Source of the DNA: Arthrobacter sp. MMS18-M83
GTDB taxonomy: Bacteria > Actinomycetota > Actinomycetes > Actinomycetales > Micrococcaceae
Direction: 5' to 3'
Length of the DNA: 64,000 nucleotides
Assembly (NCBI RefSeq): GCF_026683955.1
Contig: NZ_CP113343.1
Span: 4,340,001-4,404,000 of the forward strand
This document shows, piece by piece, positions 8,317-16,642 of the stretch. Each line of letters opens with the position of its first letter. Positions within the stretch are counted from its first letter, which is position 1. The notes under the pieces were generated by a model. It searched no databases. It was not told the DNA's origin and saw nothing but the letters and a program-made list of their open reading frames with translations. Both the position numbers and the translations under genes were made by a program.

Positions 8317-9114
8317 ATGGCCGATTCCCGCACCCCCCGTTCCGCCGATGGCTTGGGGAGCTCCTCGCCAGCGCCGGCTGTGACTCGCGCAGCTGCGGTA
8401 CTGGACGCCTTGGCTGAGGCTCCTTCGGGTCGGCTGACACTCAGTGACCTTGCGAGGGAGCTGGGGATTCCGAAATCCTCCACCTCGAACCTGCTGCTTG
8501 CCCTCGAGGAAGCCCGCCTTATTACCCGCGCGGGTGCCGATTTTTCCCTTGGCCGGAAATTGGTTGAACTTGGTGCCGCATACCTCAGCCGGCTCGATGA
8601 AGTCCAAGAGTTCTACAAGTTCTGCGAGCAAGCGCCGACATTGTCCGGGGAAACAGTGCGGATCGCGATGATCGACGGCGATCACATCATTTACCTGGCG
8701 CGTTACGAAGGGCATCCTGCCGTCCGGCTTACCTCAAACATTGGCGACAAGATGCCGCTTTCCTTGAGCGCCGTCGGCAAGGTGCTCTTGGCACAGCTCC
8801 ACGACCATGACATCGAGGCAATGTTCCCGGATGATGTGGAGCTTCCTGTCATGACTCCCAAGTCCCTCCGCAGCGCTGCTGAGCTCAAGGCCCAGGTGGC
8901 CGCCATCCGGAAACAGGGTTATGCCTTGGAGGATGAGGAATCCACCCTTGGCGTGGTTTGCCTTGCCGTGCCCGTCCCTACCCATGGAGCGCACGGCCCC
9001 AGCCTCGGTCTCTCGGTGACAGCCCTGAAGGCCACCTTTTCCGAGGAGCAGGCTGCCCTGATGGTGAAGGAGCTCAAGGAGCTTGCTCACTCGCTGGGCA
9101 ACCCGATGGGCTAG
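8317..9114 (+). CDS. IclR-family transcriptional regulator
   Basis: A 265-residue protein with an N-terminal winged helix-turn-helix (AVLDALAEAPSGRLTLSD, ELGIPKSSTSNLLLALEEA near residues 25-70) and the C-terminal IclR effector domain (GDKMPLSLSAVGKVLLAQL, YALEDEESTLGVVCLAVPV). The ATG at 8317 is preceded by GAAGGAG at good spacing. It sits directly upstream of the MHS transporter and close to four sugar-acid oxidoreductases, so it probably controls their expression through the shared operator. The effector may be a sugar acid, but this is inference. Confidence 0.93.
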   Translation: MADSRTPRSADGLGSSSPAPAVTRAAAVLDALAEAPSGRLTLSDLARELGIPKSSTSNLLLALEEARLITRAGADFSLGRKLVELGAAYLSRLDEVQEFYKFCEQAPTLSGETVRIAMIDGDHIIYLARYEGHPAVRLTSNIGDKMPLSLSAVGKVLLAQLHDHDIEAMFPDDVELPVMTPKSLRSAAELKAQVAAIRKQGYALEDEESTLGVVCLAVPVPTHGAHGPSLGLSVTALKATFSEEQAALMVKELKELAHSLGNPMG

Positions 9115-9190
9115 GTCATCTTGTCCCGCGACGTGGGGTCATAATTAAATCTGATTACACCACTTGAAACTTGTCCAACGTACTGTACTC

Positions 9191-9208
9191 TGTTCACTAT
9201 AGTGATTC
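9191..9208. promoter_or_regulatory. operator-like site before the transporter (site 2)
   Basis: TGTTCA-CTATAG-TGATTC matches the iclR-promoter repeat in both half-site spacing (6) and left half, with a degenerate right half. A perfect 12-base palindrome TCACTATAGTGA (9194-9205) is nested in it. A possible promoter TTGTCC-N18-CACTAT overlaps the site, and the transporter start lies about 70 bases downstream. Confidence 0.5.
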
Positions 9209-9275
9209 ACGCCATGGCGGCTGACGCTATCTCGCCAGACCAACGGGGGTCTGGAGTGTTTTTGAGGGAGTGCTT

Positions 9276-10625
9276 GTGACAACTCGTACTAAGACAAAGC
9301 TTGCTGACATGGACGGCGCAGTTGTTGAGCCGGAACAGCTGCGAAGGGCAACTCTTGCCAGCTCCGTAGGATCCGCTCTGGAGTACTACGACTTCTACAT
9401 TTACGGTCTGGCTTCGGCCCTGATCTTCGGGCCGTTGTTCTTCAAACCCTTGGGTGAAAGCGGCGCATTGATCGCGTCGTTCGCAACCTATGGCGTCGGA
9501 TTCGCGGCGCGGCCTTTCGGTGGTATCTTCTTCGGTTTCATCGGGGACCGCTTCGGCCGCAAGATGGTCCTTTTGATGACCATCGGCATGATGGGCCTTG
9601 CCAGTTTCGCCATCGGCTTGCTGCCCACTTTCGAACAGGCCGGCATGCTCGGCGCTGTTCTGCTCGTGGTTCTTCGTATCATCCAGGGCCTCGGCGCTGG
9701 AGCCGAGCAGGCAGGCGCAACAACGCTGATCTCCGAGGTTGCTCCGCCCAAGCGCCGCGGCTACTTCGCTTCGCTGCCGTTCGTTGGCATCCAGCTCGGA
9801 ACCCTTCTTGGTGCCGGCACGTTCGCACTGATTGGCATGGCTAACAAGAGCGTGCTTGAAGGCTGGCTGTGGCGTGTGCCTTTCCTCGCCAGCTTCATCC
9901 TGATCATCGTGGCCGTTTTCATCCGTCTCAGGCTGAAGGAAACTCCAGTGTTCCAGGAGCTTGAGAAGCACAAGAACGTGGTGAAGAACCCCGTGGGTGA
10001 GCTCTGGAAGCACTCCAAGAAGAATGTGTTGGTGGGCATCGGTCTTCGCATGGGCGAGAACGGCAACTCTTCGATCTACTCGGCGCTGCTCATCTCCTTC
10101 ATGTCCGTGAAGGAAGGCGTCTTCCCTGGCGACAAGTTCATCGGCCCGGTCGGCCTGCTGATAGCCGCCGGATTTGCCGCCGTCATGGTGGTCACTTTCG
10201 GCGCACTGTCAGACCGTATTGGTCGCGTCAAGGTTTACCGCTACGGGGCCCTGTTCCAGGCAATCTTCGCGATTCCCGCCTTCTACCTGGTGACCCTCGG
10301 CAACGTGACCCTCGTATGGGCAGTCATGGTTGTCGGCATCGCCCTTGGCGTGCAGTCGATGCTTGGCCCGCAGTGCCCCCTGCTGCCCGAGCTCTTCGGC
10401 TCACAATACCGTTTCACCGGTGTGGCATTGAGTCGCGAACTGTCGGCTGTCCTGGCGGGCGGACTCGTGCCCCTCGTTGGTGTTGCGCTCTTGGCTGCGA
10501 CGGGCAACTCCTGGGTGGTCCTGGCGGTCTACTCGCTCGTCCTGGCGCTGATTTCATACATCACCACGTTCTTCACGCCGGAAACAGCCGGCCGCGACCT
10601 CCGGTCTCTGGAGGACGCCAAGTAA
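9276..10625 (+). CDS. MHS-family MFS transporter (metabolite:H+ symporter)
   Basis: A 449-residue, 12-helix permease of the metabolite:H+ symporter family (ShiA, KgtP, ProP relatives). The family start SSVGSALEYYDFYIYGLAS in helix 1 and the loop 2-3 motif GDRFGRK near residue 90 are present, as is ALSDRIGRVKVYRYG in the loop 8-9 repeat. I chose GTG 9276, which has GGGAG 5 bases upstream, rather than GTG 9270, which overlaps that ribosome binding site. MHS carriers import carboxylates by proton symport. The neighbouring IclR regulator and hydroxyacid and ketogluconate-type dehydrogenases suggest a sugar acid as substrate. A strong hairpin follows the stop codon. Confidence 0.92.
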   Translation: MTTRTKTKLADMDGAVVEPEQLRRATLASSVGSALEYYDFYIYGLASALIFGPLFFKPLGESGALIASFATYGVGFAARPFGGIFFGFIGDRFGRKMVLLMTIGMMGLASFAIGLLPTFEQAGMLGAVLLVVLRIIQGLGAGAEQAGATTLISEVAPPKRRGYFASLPFVGIQLGTLLGAGTFALIGMANKSVLEGWLWRVPFLASFILIIVAVFIRLRLKETPVFQELEKHKNVVKNPVGELWKHSKKNVLVGIGLRMGENGNSSIYSALLISFMSVKEGVFPGDKFIGPVGLLIAAGFAAVMVVTFGALSDRIGRVKVYRYGALFQAIFAIPAFYLVTLGNVTLVWAVMVVGIALGVQSMLGPQCPLLPELFGSQYRFTGVALSRELSAVLAGGLVPLVGVALLAATGNSWVVLAVYSLVLALISYITTFFTPETAGRDLRSLEDAK

Positions 10626-10654
10626 GCCGGTCCCGTACCTCGACGTACGCAAGC

Positions 10655-10690
10655 AGCGGCGGCCCCTCCCGGCAAGGAGGGGCCGCCGCT
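10655..10690. terminator. bidirectional terminator hairpin
   Basis: A perfect 15-bp G+C-rich stem (AGCGGCGGCCCCTCC and its complement) with loop CGGCAA lies between the convergent transporter and lipoprotein genes. The T-run after it is weak. Confidence 0.8.
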
Positions 10691-10708
10691 TTGCAGTCAT
10701 TGCAACCG

Positions 10709-11491
10709 CTAGGAGTAGCTCAGGCTCATCAAGAGGGCCTTTAACTGGGCATACTGCTCCGTCGCCATCCAGGCTTTGGCTGCCGCCCGGCTGGCGAATG
10801 GCGGCTCGTTGAAGATGACGCTGGCTTCAGCGCCACTGTTGCCCATTACCATCCATGTGCAAGCTGATGAGACGTCACCCTCCTCCAGATTGCGGGGGTT
10901 CATGACTGCCATGGTGTACCAGTCATGGCCGGAGTCATCCACGATGAAACCGAATTCGGGCGTCGTACCGTCGGCGTTACGCATTGCCGGAACTGCCGCC
11001 TTGTCGAACACGGTGCGGCGGGTGGGGCCCGCAGCACACCCCACGCCGGAGGCGCCGCTCGACACTCTGAGGAGATCGCTGCCGTTACCGTCAGAGATAA
11101 TCGCTTGAACGGGCTGCCAGGGAGGCCCCTCCGCGCCAGGCCCTCGTTGTGTTCTGACCGACCAACCGGCCGGGTAGAAGAAGGAAATGTGCCGGTCGGG
11201 GAACGTGAAGGACTTCGGCGCGGGTTGGGCCGGAAGCGACGGCTGGACGGGTTGCGCTGGCACGTCAGCAGAAGGTGCCGCCGTCGCTGGAACTGAGGGA
11301 ACTGAGGGAACTGGCGGACTCGTGGGTGGGGCCGATGGGCTGTACGACCTGGTGGACGTCGCGCTCGGCGCCATACTCCCGGCTGCTGGGTTTTCCGCAC
11401 GCGGCTGGGGCCCGCAGGCGGAAAGTGTGAGGCTGATGGCAAGACCCGCAGTTGCCGCGGCGCTGATAAGTCTGACACGGTCGGAATTCAT
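10709..11491 (-). CDS. secreted lipoprotein of unknown function
   Basis: A 260-residue protein not assigned to a family. The N-terminus is a lipoprotein signal (AAATAGLAISLTLSAC, lipobox LSAC, Cys26). A Pro/Ser/Ala-rich linker covers residues 35-90 (SAPPTSPPVPSVPSVPATA), followed by a globular domain of about 165 residues that starts KSFTFPDRHISFFYPAGWSV, a pattern seen in small exported PsbP/LpqN-like domains that bind ligands or interact with cell-wall enzymes. It is transcribed alone, convergent with the transporter. The low-complexity linker suggests the domain is held at a distance from the membrane. Function unknown. Confidence 0.82.
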   Translation of the reverse strand: MNSDRVRLISAAATAGLAISLTLSACGPQPRAENPAAGSMAPSATSTRSYSPSAPPTSPPVPSVPSVPATAAPSADVPAQPVQPSLPAQPAPKSFTFPDRHISFFYPAGWSVRTQRGPGAEGPPWQPVQAIISDGNGSDLLRVSSGASGVGCAAGPTRRTVFDKAAVPAMRNADGTTPEFGFIVDDSGHDWYTMAVMNPRNLEEGDVSSACTWMVMGNSGAEASVIFNEPPFASRAAAKAWMATEQYAQLKALLMSLSYS

Positions 11492-11672
11492 GGTTCTCTG
11501 TCCCCCTGGAAAGCGCGTGATGGCGGGTTGATTACGCCGCTCAGCTCTTATGTTTCCGGGCCGAGGCCTTTGGTTACACGCCGGGGAGGAATTCTGCGCG
11601 TCCGCTCGCCCTGCCGGGCAAGGTCAGTAGGATCGCCGAGCGCCACGAACATCGGCGCGGCGCGTGCAGCAA

Positions 11673-11704
11673 AGCGGCCCCTCCGGCACACCGGAGAGGC
11701 CGCT
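11673..11704 (-). terminator. terminator of the hydroxyacid dehydrogenase gene
   Basis: AGCGGCC-C-CTCCGG, loop CACA, CCGGAG-A-GGCCGCT forms a 14-bp stem with one internal C/A mismatch, 27 bases past the stop codon at 11731. The rest of 11492-11672 shows no gene or recognisable site. Confidence 0.75.
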
Positions 11705-11730
11705 AGGGCGCTGCGTTGGGTTGTGTCGGT

Positions 11731-12798
11731 TTAGTAGAAGTGCACCGTGTCGACGAGGTGGGGGAGCTCCCCGCCGTCGAGGAACGTGCGCAGGTTGCTC
11801 ACGAAGCGCTCGGCGATGAGCCGGTTCTCGGCGGCGCTGAGTGCCGAAGTGTGCGGAGAGACCATGACCTTCGGATGGTTCCACAGCGGGCTGTCCTGGG
11901 GGAGCGGCTCCACGGCGAAGACGTCAAGGCATGCGTAGGACACCTGGCCGTTGTCCAAGGCTTCGAGGAGGGCCTCCTCATCAACCACGGTTCCGCGGCC
12001 AACGTTGACGAAGACCGTCCCGGGCTTCATTGCCGAGAAGACCTCGCGGTTGAAGAGCTTCTCCGTGTACGGCGTACCTGGGAGGGTGTTGACGACGGCG
12101 TCTGCCGAAGAGAGGAGCCCGGCGAGGCCCTGGTTGTCTGCCACCTCGTCGATTCCCTCGATGGTCTCGACGTTGCGCTTGGTTCCGCTGACCTGCATGC
12201 CCAGTGCGCGGGCGATGCGGGCGGTTTCCAGGCCGATCTCACCGAGGCCGGTGATGACCAGCCTGGAGCCGTTCACAAGTTTGGTGGGAGTACGCAGCTC
12301 GGGCCAGACCTTGGCGGCCTGGTCCAGTGCGAGTTCCGCGCTGCGCTTGAAACCGTTGAGGATGCCCAGGGCGGCAAACTCGGCAAGCGGGAGCGCGTGT
12401 ACGCCTGCGGAGGTAGTCACTTTGAACTTTTGCAGAGTCTCGCTGTCGAGGCCGGAAGCCTTGACGGCGCCACCGGCACCAGCGGCCATGGCGTGGATCC
12501 ACTGCAGGTGCGCGTTGCTGTGGGCGATGCGGGCCAGGCCGGCCGGGTTCTCGTTGGGGAAGCCATAGAGGATCTGAGCCTTGTTCAACATTGACCAGTA
12601 GCGTTCCTCTTGTTCGGGAGTCCGCTTGAAGTCCGGATCGCCGGAGTGGTCGGCCGGGAAGCGTTCCGGAGGAAGCAGCTCGGGTTCGTAGAGCACCGTA
12701 ATGCTCGGATCTACTGCGCGGATACGCTCCACATGCTCAGCTTCGAGCGGGACTGCGATCGCGATGGTAAGTTCATCAGTCGTCATAGTGTTCATCAT
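11731..12798 (-). CDS. D-isomer-specific 2-hydroxyacid dehydrogenase
   Basis: A 355-residue NAD(P)-dependent dehydrogenase. The Rossmann motif is LVITGLGEIGLETARIA near residue 180, followed by VNTLPGTPYTEKLFN, the catalytic-Arg segment FVNVGRGTVVDEEALLEAL near 255, a Glu-containing DVFAVEPLPQDSPLW and the catalytic His in VSPHTSALS near 310. The family reduces 2-keto acids or 2-ketoaldonates, or oxidises D-2-hydroxyacids. Three nearby Met codons are possible starts (12798, 12795, 12786); the operator-like site 12789-12806 covers the first two, so the real start could be 12786. It is divergent from the beta-hydroxyacid dehydrogenase and shares its regulatory region, so a role in the same sugar-acid route is likely. 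Confidence 0.92.
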   Translation of the reverse strand: MMNTMTTDELTIAIAVPLEAEHVERIRAVDPSITVLYEPELLPPERFPADHSGDPDFKRTPEQEERYWSMLNKAQILYGFPNENPAGLARIAHSNAHLQWIHAMAAGAGGAVKASGLDSETLQKFKVTTSAGVHALPLAEFAALGILNGFKRSAELALDQAAKVWPELRTPTKLVNGSRLVITGLGEIGLETARIARALGMQVSGTKRNVETIEGIDEVADNQGLAGLLSSADAVVNTLPGTPYTEKLFNREVFSAMKPGTVFVNVGRGTVVDEEALLEALDNGQVSYACLDVFAVEPLPQDSPLWNHPKVMVSPHTSALSAAENRLIAERFVSNLRTFLDGGELPHLVDTVHFY

Positions 12799-12806
12799 AC
12801 TGAATT
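12789..12806. promoter_or_regulatory. operator-like site between divergent dehydrogenases (site 3)
   Basis: TGTTCA-TCATAC-TGAATT has the same TGTTCA-N6-TGA layout as the sites at 8198 and 9191. A further TGAACA half-site is at 12820-12825. The site overlaps the first codons of one candidate start of the leftward gene and lies 64 bases upstream of the rightward gene at 12870, so it could control both. Confidence 0.45.
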
Positions 12807-12869
12807 GAGGCTAGGATATTGAACAGTTTTTGAAATGTGAACCACAAAGAAGTGAGGTGAAAACGGGAC

Positions 12870-13781
12870 ATGACAGCCAAGATTGTAGGTTTTGTGGGAC
12901 TCGGACTCATGGGCTTCCCCATGGCTGCCAATCTCCTTGCCAGCGGTTGGGAGGTGACCGCTTGGAACCGTTCGGCCGAGGCGCTGACCGAGTTGGAGAA
13001 GCTCGGCGGAAAACGTTCGGAATCGGTTGCCGGACTGCGTGACCAACCCGCCATCATTTTCATGCTTCCAGATCTCTCCTACATCCATCACGCCACCGCG
13101 CCGCTGCTCGACTCCTGGCGTTCGGCCGCACCGCTCCCCGGAACCACGGTGGTCGTTATGAGCAGCGTGTCGCCGACGGCCGTCCGGGAATTCGGCAGAG
13201 CGGTCCATGAAGCCAGTGCCGGGAACGCCGTCGTCGTCGATGCCCCTGTCAGCGGCGGAACCAAAGGTGCGCAGGACGGCACGCTGGCCATCATGGTGGG
13301 AGCCAGCGAAGAAGACTTCCAGCGAACGCTTCCGGTACTTCAGGCCATGGGTGCCACCGTCCGCCGCATGGGTGCCCTGGGTGCCGGTTCGCTGGCCAAG
13401 GCCTGTAACCAGCTGATAGTCGGGACCACGACGGCGGCGCTCGCGGAAGCCGCCGAACTCGCCGAGCGTTCGGGCATGGATGCTTCTGCCCTCTTCGAAG
13501 TCCTGGCCGGCGGACTCGCCGGAAGCCGGGTCCTGGATATTGTCGGCCCACGCCTGGCAGCCAAGGATTACGCGCCCACAGGTCCCGCGAAGTTCATGCA
13601 CAAGGACCTCAAGTTCGTACTCGAAAGCGCCGAAGTGGCCGGTGCCGCCGTCCCGATGGCGACTGCCGGCGTCGAACTCTACCGCGAACTGATTGATCAG
13701 GGCCTTGGCGACCAGGACCTCGCAGTTGTCCGCCAGGCCATCGCCAACTTCAGCGACTCCTCCCTAAGCCCTTTGAACTAA
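12870..13781 (+). CDS. 3-hydroxyisobutyrate / 2-hydroxy-3-oxopropionate dehydrogenase family enzyme
   Basis: A 303-residue beta-hydroxyacid dehydrogenase. The N-terminal cofactor motif is VGFVGLGLMGFPMAANLL (residues 6-23), the substrate motif is DAPVSGGTKGAQDGTLAIMV near 125-144, and the catalytic Lys is in GSLAKACNQLIVG near 172. The C-terminal helical domain ends with FMHKDLKFVLESA and is typical. Reaction type: NAD(P)-dependent oxidation of a beta-hydroxy carboxylate, such as tartronate semialdehyde reduction or a beta-oxidation of an aldonate. It starts the rightward operon with the two idonate-type genes (14-base gap to the next). Confidence 0.92.
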   Translation: MTAKIVGFVGLGLMGFPMAANLLASGWEVTAWNRSAEALTELEKLGGKRSESVAGLRDQPAIIFMLPDLSYIHHATAPLLDSWRSAAPLPGTTVVVMSSVSPTAVREFGRAVHEASAGNAVVVDAPVSGGTKGAQDGTLAIMVGASEEDFQRTLPVLQAMGATVRRMGALGAGSLAKACNQLIVGTTTAALAEAAELAERSGMDASALFEVLAGGLAGSRVLDIVGPRLAAKDYAPTGPAKFMHKDLKFVLESAEVAGAAVPMATAGVELYRELIDQGLGDQDLAVVRQAIANFSDSSLSPLN

Positions 13782-13795
13782 GTAAGGAAACAACC

Positions 13796-14566
13796 ATGAG
13801 TGGACTCTTTGATCTCACCGGGCGCGTAGCGCTCGTGACCGGATCCAGCCGCGGCATCGGCAACGCGCTGGCACGCGGACTGGCCGACGCCGGCGCCACC
13901 GTTGTCCTCAACGGCATCAATACGGAACGGCTCAAGGACGCGGAAGCCGCCATGGCGGCGGACTTCGGGCCCGGCCGCATCCACAGCTGTGCGTTCGACG
14001 TCACGAGCGATACCGAAGCAGCCCGCGGCGTTGCCTGGGTTGAAGAAAACGTTGGCCCCCTCGACATCCTGGTCAACAATGCGGGCATCCAGCACCGCGT
14101 CCCCATGCTGGACCTCGATGTGAAGGACTGGGATCGGGTCATCACCACCGACCTCACGAGCGCTTTCCTCGTAGGGCGAGAAGCTGCCCGCCACATGATC
14201 CCGCGAGGCCGCGGCAAAATCATCAACATCTGCTCGGTGCAGACGGACCTGGCGCGTCCCACGATCGCCCCCTACGTGGCTGCCAAGGGCGGCCTGCGCA
14301 ACCTGACGCGCGCTATGACCGCTGAATGGGCGGCCTCGGGCCTTCAGATCAACGGCATCGCCCCGGGTTACATCCACACCGAGATGACCCAGAACCTCGT
14401 GGACGATCCCGACTTCAATTCTTGGATCCTTGGCCGTACGCCGGCCCACCGTTGGGGCACGGTGGAGGATCTTGCAGGTCCTGCCGTGTGGCTTGCCTCG
14501 GAGGCTTCCAATTTCGTCAACGGCCAGACGATCTTCGTCGACGGCGGAATGACGGTGGTCGTCTAA
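13796..14566 (+). CDS. idnO: gluconate 5-dehydrogenase-like SDR
   Basis: A 256-residue classical SDR. The cofactor motif is LVTGSSRGIGNALA near residue 14, NNAGIQHRVPM near 95, catalytic Ser in INICSVQTDLARP near 145, and YVAAKG with the Tyr/Lys pair near 160. The arrangement IVNGIAPGY-like (QINGIAPGYIHTEMT) and the end VNGQTIFVDGGMTVVV match Escherichia coli 5-keto-D-gluconate 5-reductase (IdnO/Gno) along the whole length. Reaction: 5-keto-D-gluconate to D-gluconate with NAD(P)H. It overlaps the next gene by one base (TAATG), so the two enzymes are coupled as in the idonate pathway. Confidence 0.9.
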   Translation: MSGLFDLTGRVALVTGSSRGIGNALARGLADAGATVVLNGINTERLKDAEAAMAADFGPGRIHSCAFDVTSDTEAARGVAWVEENVGPLDILVNNAGIQHRVPMLDLDVKDWDRVITTDLTSAFLVGREAARHMIPRGRGKIINICSVQTDLARPTIAPYVAAKGGLRNLTRAMTAEWAASGLQINGIAPGYIHTEMTQNLVDDPDFNSWILGRTPAHRWGTVEDLAGPAVWLASEASNFVNGQTIFVDGGMTVVV

Positions 14567-15639
14567 TGAGCGATATCCAGCACGCTGGCTTTCAGCTTCC
14601 CCGGACTTCGCCCGCTGTCGTCGCGCATGCGGCCGGCGACCTTCGCATCGAGGACATAACCCTGACTGCTCCGGCTCCCGACCAGGCCGTCGTGGAAATC
14701 GCCTACGGTGGCATCTGCGGCTCGGACCTGCATTACTGGCTCCACGGAGCGGCGGGCGAATCCATCCTCAAGGCGCCTCTGGTCCTTGGCCACGAAATCG
14801 TCGGCACGGTGGTCCAGCAGGCAGCCGACGGCAGCGGTCCGGAAGCCGGCACGGCCGTCGCCGTCCACCCGGCGAGCCCTGCCCCAGGCGCGGCCAAATA
14901 TCCGGAAGACCGGCCCAACCTTTCCCCCGGCTGCACCTATCTCGGCAGTGCCGCACGCTTCCCGCACACGGACGGCGCCTTCAGCCGATACGCCACCCTG
15001 CCGTCCCGCATGCTCCGCGCGCTTCCTGCCGCATTGGACATGCGTACGGCGGCGCTCGCGGAACCTGCAAGTGTCGCATGGCATGCCGTCGCCCGAGCAG
15101 GGGACGTCGCCGGAAAGACGGCGCTCGTGATCGGAAGCGGCCCGATCGGGGCGCTGGCAGTTGCCGTCCTCAAACGTGCAGGGGCGTCCCGGATCGTGGC
15201 TGTCGACATGCACGACAAGCCTCTTGAGATCGCCCGCGCAGTGGGTGCGGACGAGGTCCTGAAAGGCGATGATTCCGGGGCTATCGCAGCGGTAGAGGCA
15301 GACGTAGTCATCGAGTCCTCCGGCAGCCACCACGGACTGGCATCGGCCATCAAGGGCGCCGTGCGCGGTGGCAAGGTGGTCATGGTCGGGCTGCTGCCCT
15401 CGGGCCCGCAGCCGGTCTTCATTTCGCTGGCCATCACCCGCGAGCTCGAACTGCTCGGCTCATTCCGCTTCAACGATGAGATCGACGACGTTATTGCCGC
15501 ACTTGCGGACGGCTCGCTCTACGTGGATCCGGTGGTGACGCACGAATTCACGCTGGACCGTGGCTTGGAGGCCTTCGAGGTGGCCAAGAACTCGGCCGAA
15601 TCGGGGAAGGTCCTCCTGAACTTCCAGCCTGCGGCCTAG
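14566..15639 (+). CDS. idnD: L-idonate 5-dehydrogenase-like medium-chain dehydrogenase, structural zinc Cys lost
   Basis: A 357-residue zinc-type alcohol dehydrogenase. Catalytic-zinc motif GGICGSDLHYW near residue 48 and LGHEIVGTV near 78 are intact, as are the cofactor loop IGSGPIGALAVAVL near 190 and ELLGSFRFNDEIDDVI near 300, which matches IdnD. The family's structural-zinc loop normally has four Cys (CGHCKYC...C in E. coli IdnD); here it reads SPAPGAAKYPEDRPNLSPGC, with only the last Cys kept. The fold is otherwise complete. Reaction expected: L-idonate to 5-ketogluconate with NAD(P). It is coupled to the idnO-like gene, so the pair could convert idonate to gluconate, with Gnd downstream after phosphorylation; no gluconate kinase is in the window. 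Confidence 0.85.
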   Translation: MSDIQHAGFQLPRTSPAVVAHAAGDLRIEDITLTAPAPDQAVVEIAYGGICGSDLHYWLHGAAGESILKAPLVLGHEIVGTVVQQAADGSGPEAGTAVAVHPASPAPGAAKYPEDRPNLSPGCTYLGSAARFPHTDGAFSRYATLPSRMLRALPAALDMRTAALAEPASVAWHAVARAGDVAGKTALVIGSGPIGALAVAVLKRAGASRIVAVDMHDKPLEIARAVGADEVLKGDDSGAIAAVEADVVIESSGSHHGLASAIKGAVRGGKVVMVGLLPSGPQPVFISLAITRELELLGSFRFNDEIDDVIAALADGSLYVDPVVTHEFTLDRGLEAFEVAKNSAESGKVLLNFQPAA

Positions 15640-15680
15640 CCGCCCGGGCAATCAATCGAGCGGTGCTGGCGGGTCAGCCG

Positions 15681-16421
15681 TCAGCGCCGCTCGACTGGAA
15701 CAAACACCCGTGGCTGGCCTTCCCAGCTAGGTGACAAGTCCGCGATTGTCTCCCGCATGATGTTGGACGAGGCCTCGCGGGCTTTGTCGCCGTCCCCGTC
15801 GCTGATGCCCTGGGCTACGTCCAGGTGCCATTGCAAGGCCGCTTCCTTCGGATGTTCGGGCATGAGCCCGTGGACCGTCCGGCCGGTGAGGGTTTCCGAG
15901 ACCTGACCAATCAGGTTTGCGAACATTTCATTGCCGGAACCGGACAGCACCAGCGCGTGAAAGCGGATGTCCAGGTCCAGGAAGGTGGGCATGTCGCCCG
16001 CACGGCCTGCTTCACGCATGGCCAGGGAGATTTCCAACAGCTCGCTCCGAAGCGATTCCGGAGCGTTCTCCGCGGCCAGTTCAGCGGCTATGGGCTCGAC
16101 GGCGGAGCGGAGTTCGGCGAGGGAGCGCAGCTGTGCGCCGCGGCCTTCTCCGGCCAACCGCCAGCGGATGACCAGCGGGTCGAACGGATTCCAGCGGTGC
16201 GCCGGAAGTACCCGGATGCCAACGCGCTTGATGGTTTCCACGAGTCCCAAAGACTGCAGCACCCTGACCGCCTCGCGTACCACCGAGCGGGACACCTTGA
16301 GCTCCTCCTCGAGGTGCTCGGCCAACATGACATGACCCGTGGGAAGCCTGCCGCCGACGATCCGGGTACCCAGATGCTCGACGGCGCGGAAGTGGAGGCT
16401 GGTTGACATAGTTGTAAGCAT
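15681..16421 (-). CDS. GntR/FadR-type (FCD) transcriptional regulator
   Basis: A 246-residue regulator. The winged helix is RAVEHLGTRIVGGRLPTGHV, then KVSRSVVREAVRVLQSLGLV near residues 40-65. The C-terminal FCD domain has the metal/ligand helices (ELRSAVEPIAAELAAENA, LDLDIRFHALVLSGSGNEM). Its N-terminus and the WNPFDPLVIRWRL segment resemble gluconate-type regulators of the GntR/FadR class. Start 16421 is chosen; ATG 16409 is possible, and upstream residues of the longer frame look non-coding. It points toward the idnD-like gene and is divergent from gnd, whose promoter region it shares, so it probably regulates gnd or the idonate operon in response to gluconate or its phosphate. Confidence 0.9.
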   Translation of the reverse strand: MLTTMSTSLHFRAVEHLGTRIVGGRLPTGHVMLAEHLEEELKVSRSVVREAVRVLQSLGLVETIKRVGIRVLPAHRWNPFDPLVIRWRLAGEGRGAQLRSLAELRSAVEPIAAELAAENAPESLRSELLEISLAMREAGRAGDMPTFLDLDIRFHALVLSGSGNEMFANLIGQVSETLTGRTVHGLMPEHPKEAALQWHLDVAQGISDGDGDKAREASSNIMRETIADLSPSWEGQPRVFVPVERR

Positions 16422-16642
16422 AGTGGCGTTGACCGCGGCGTTACCGGCAGACCGGACGGCGGGCAACTCCCCACAGTGCGGGCTCGCAACATAGACTCTT
16501 TTGTGACGCGGACGCTTCCGAAACGTGGGCGAAACTTTCCCAGACACGGTCCGAATACGTATGGTTTATTCCAGCTACTGCTTTGGAAAGCGTTTCCTCG
16601 CTTCCAGCAGGACTCAATGCACAAGAACGAATTGGAGTTTTG

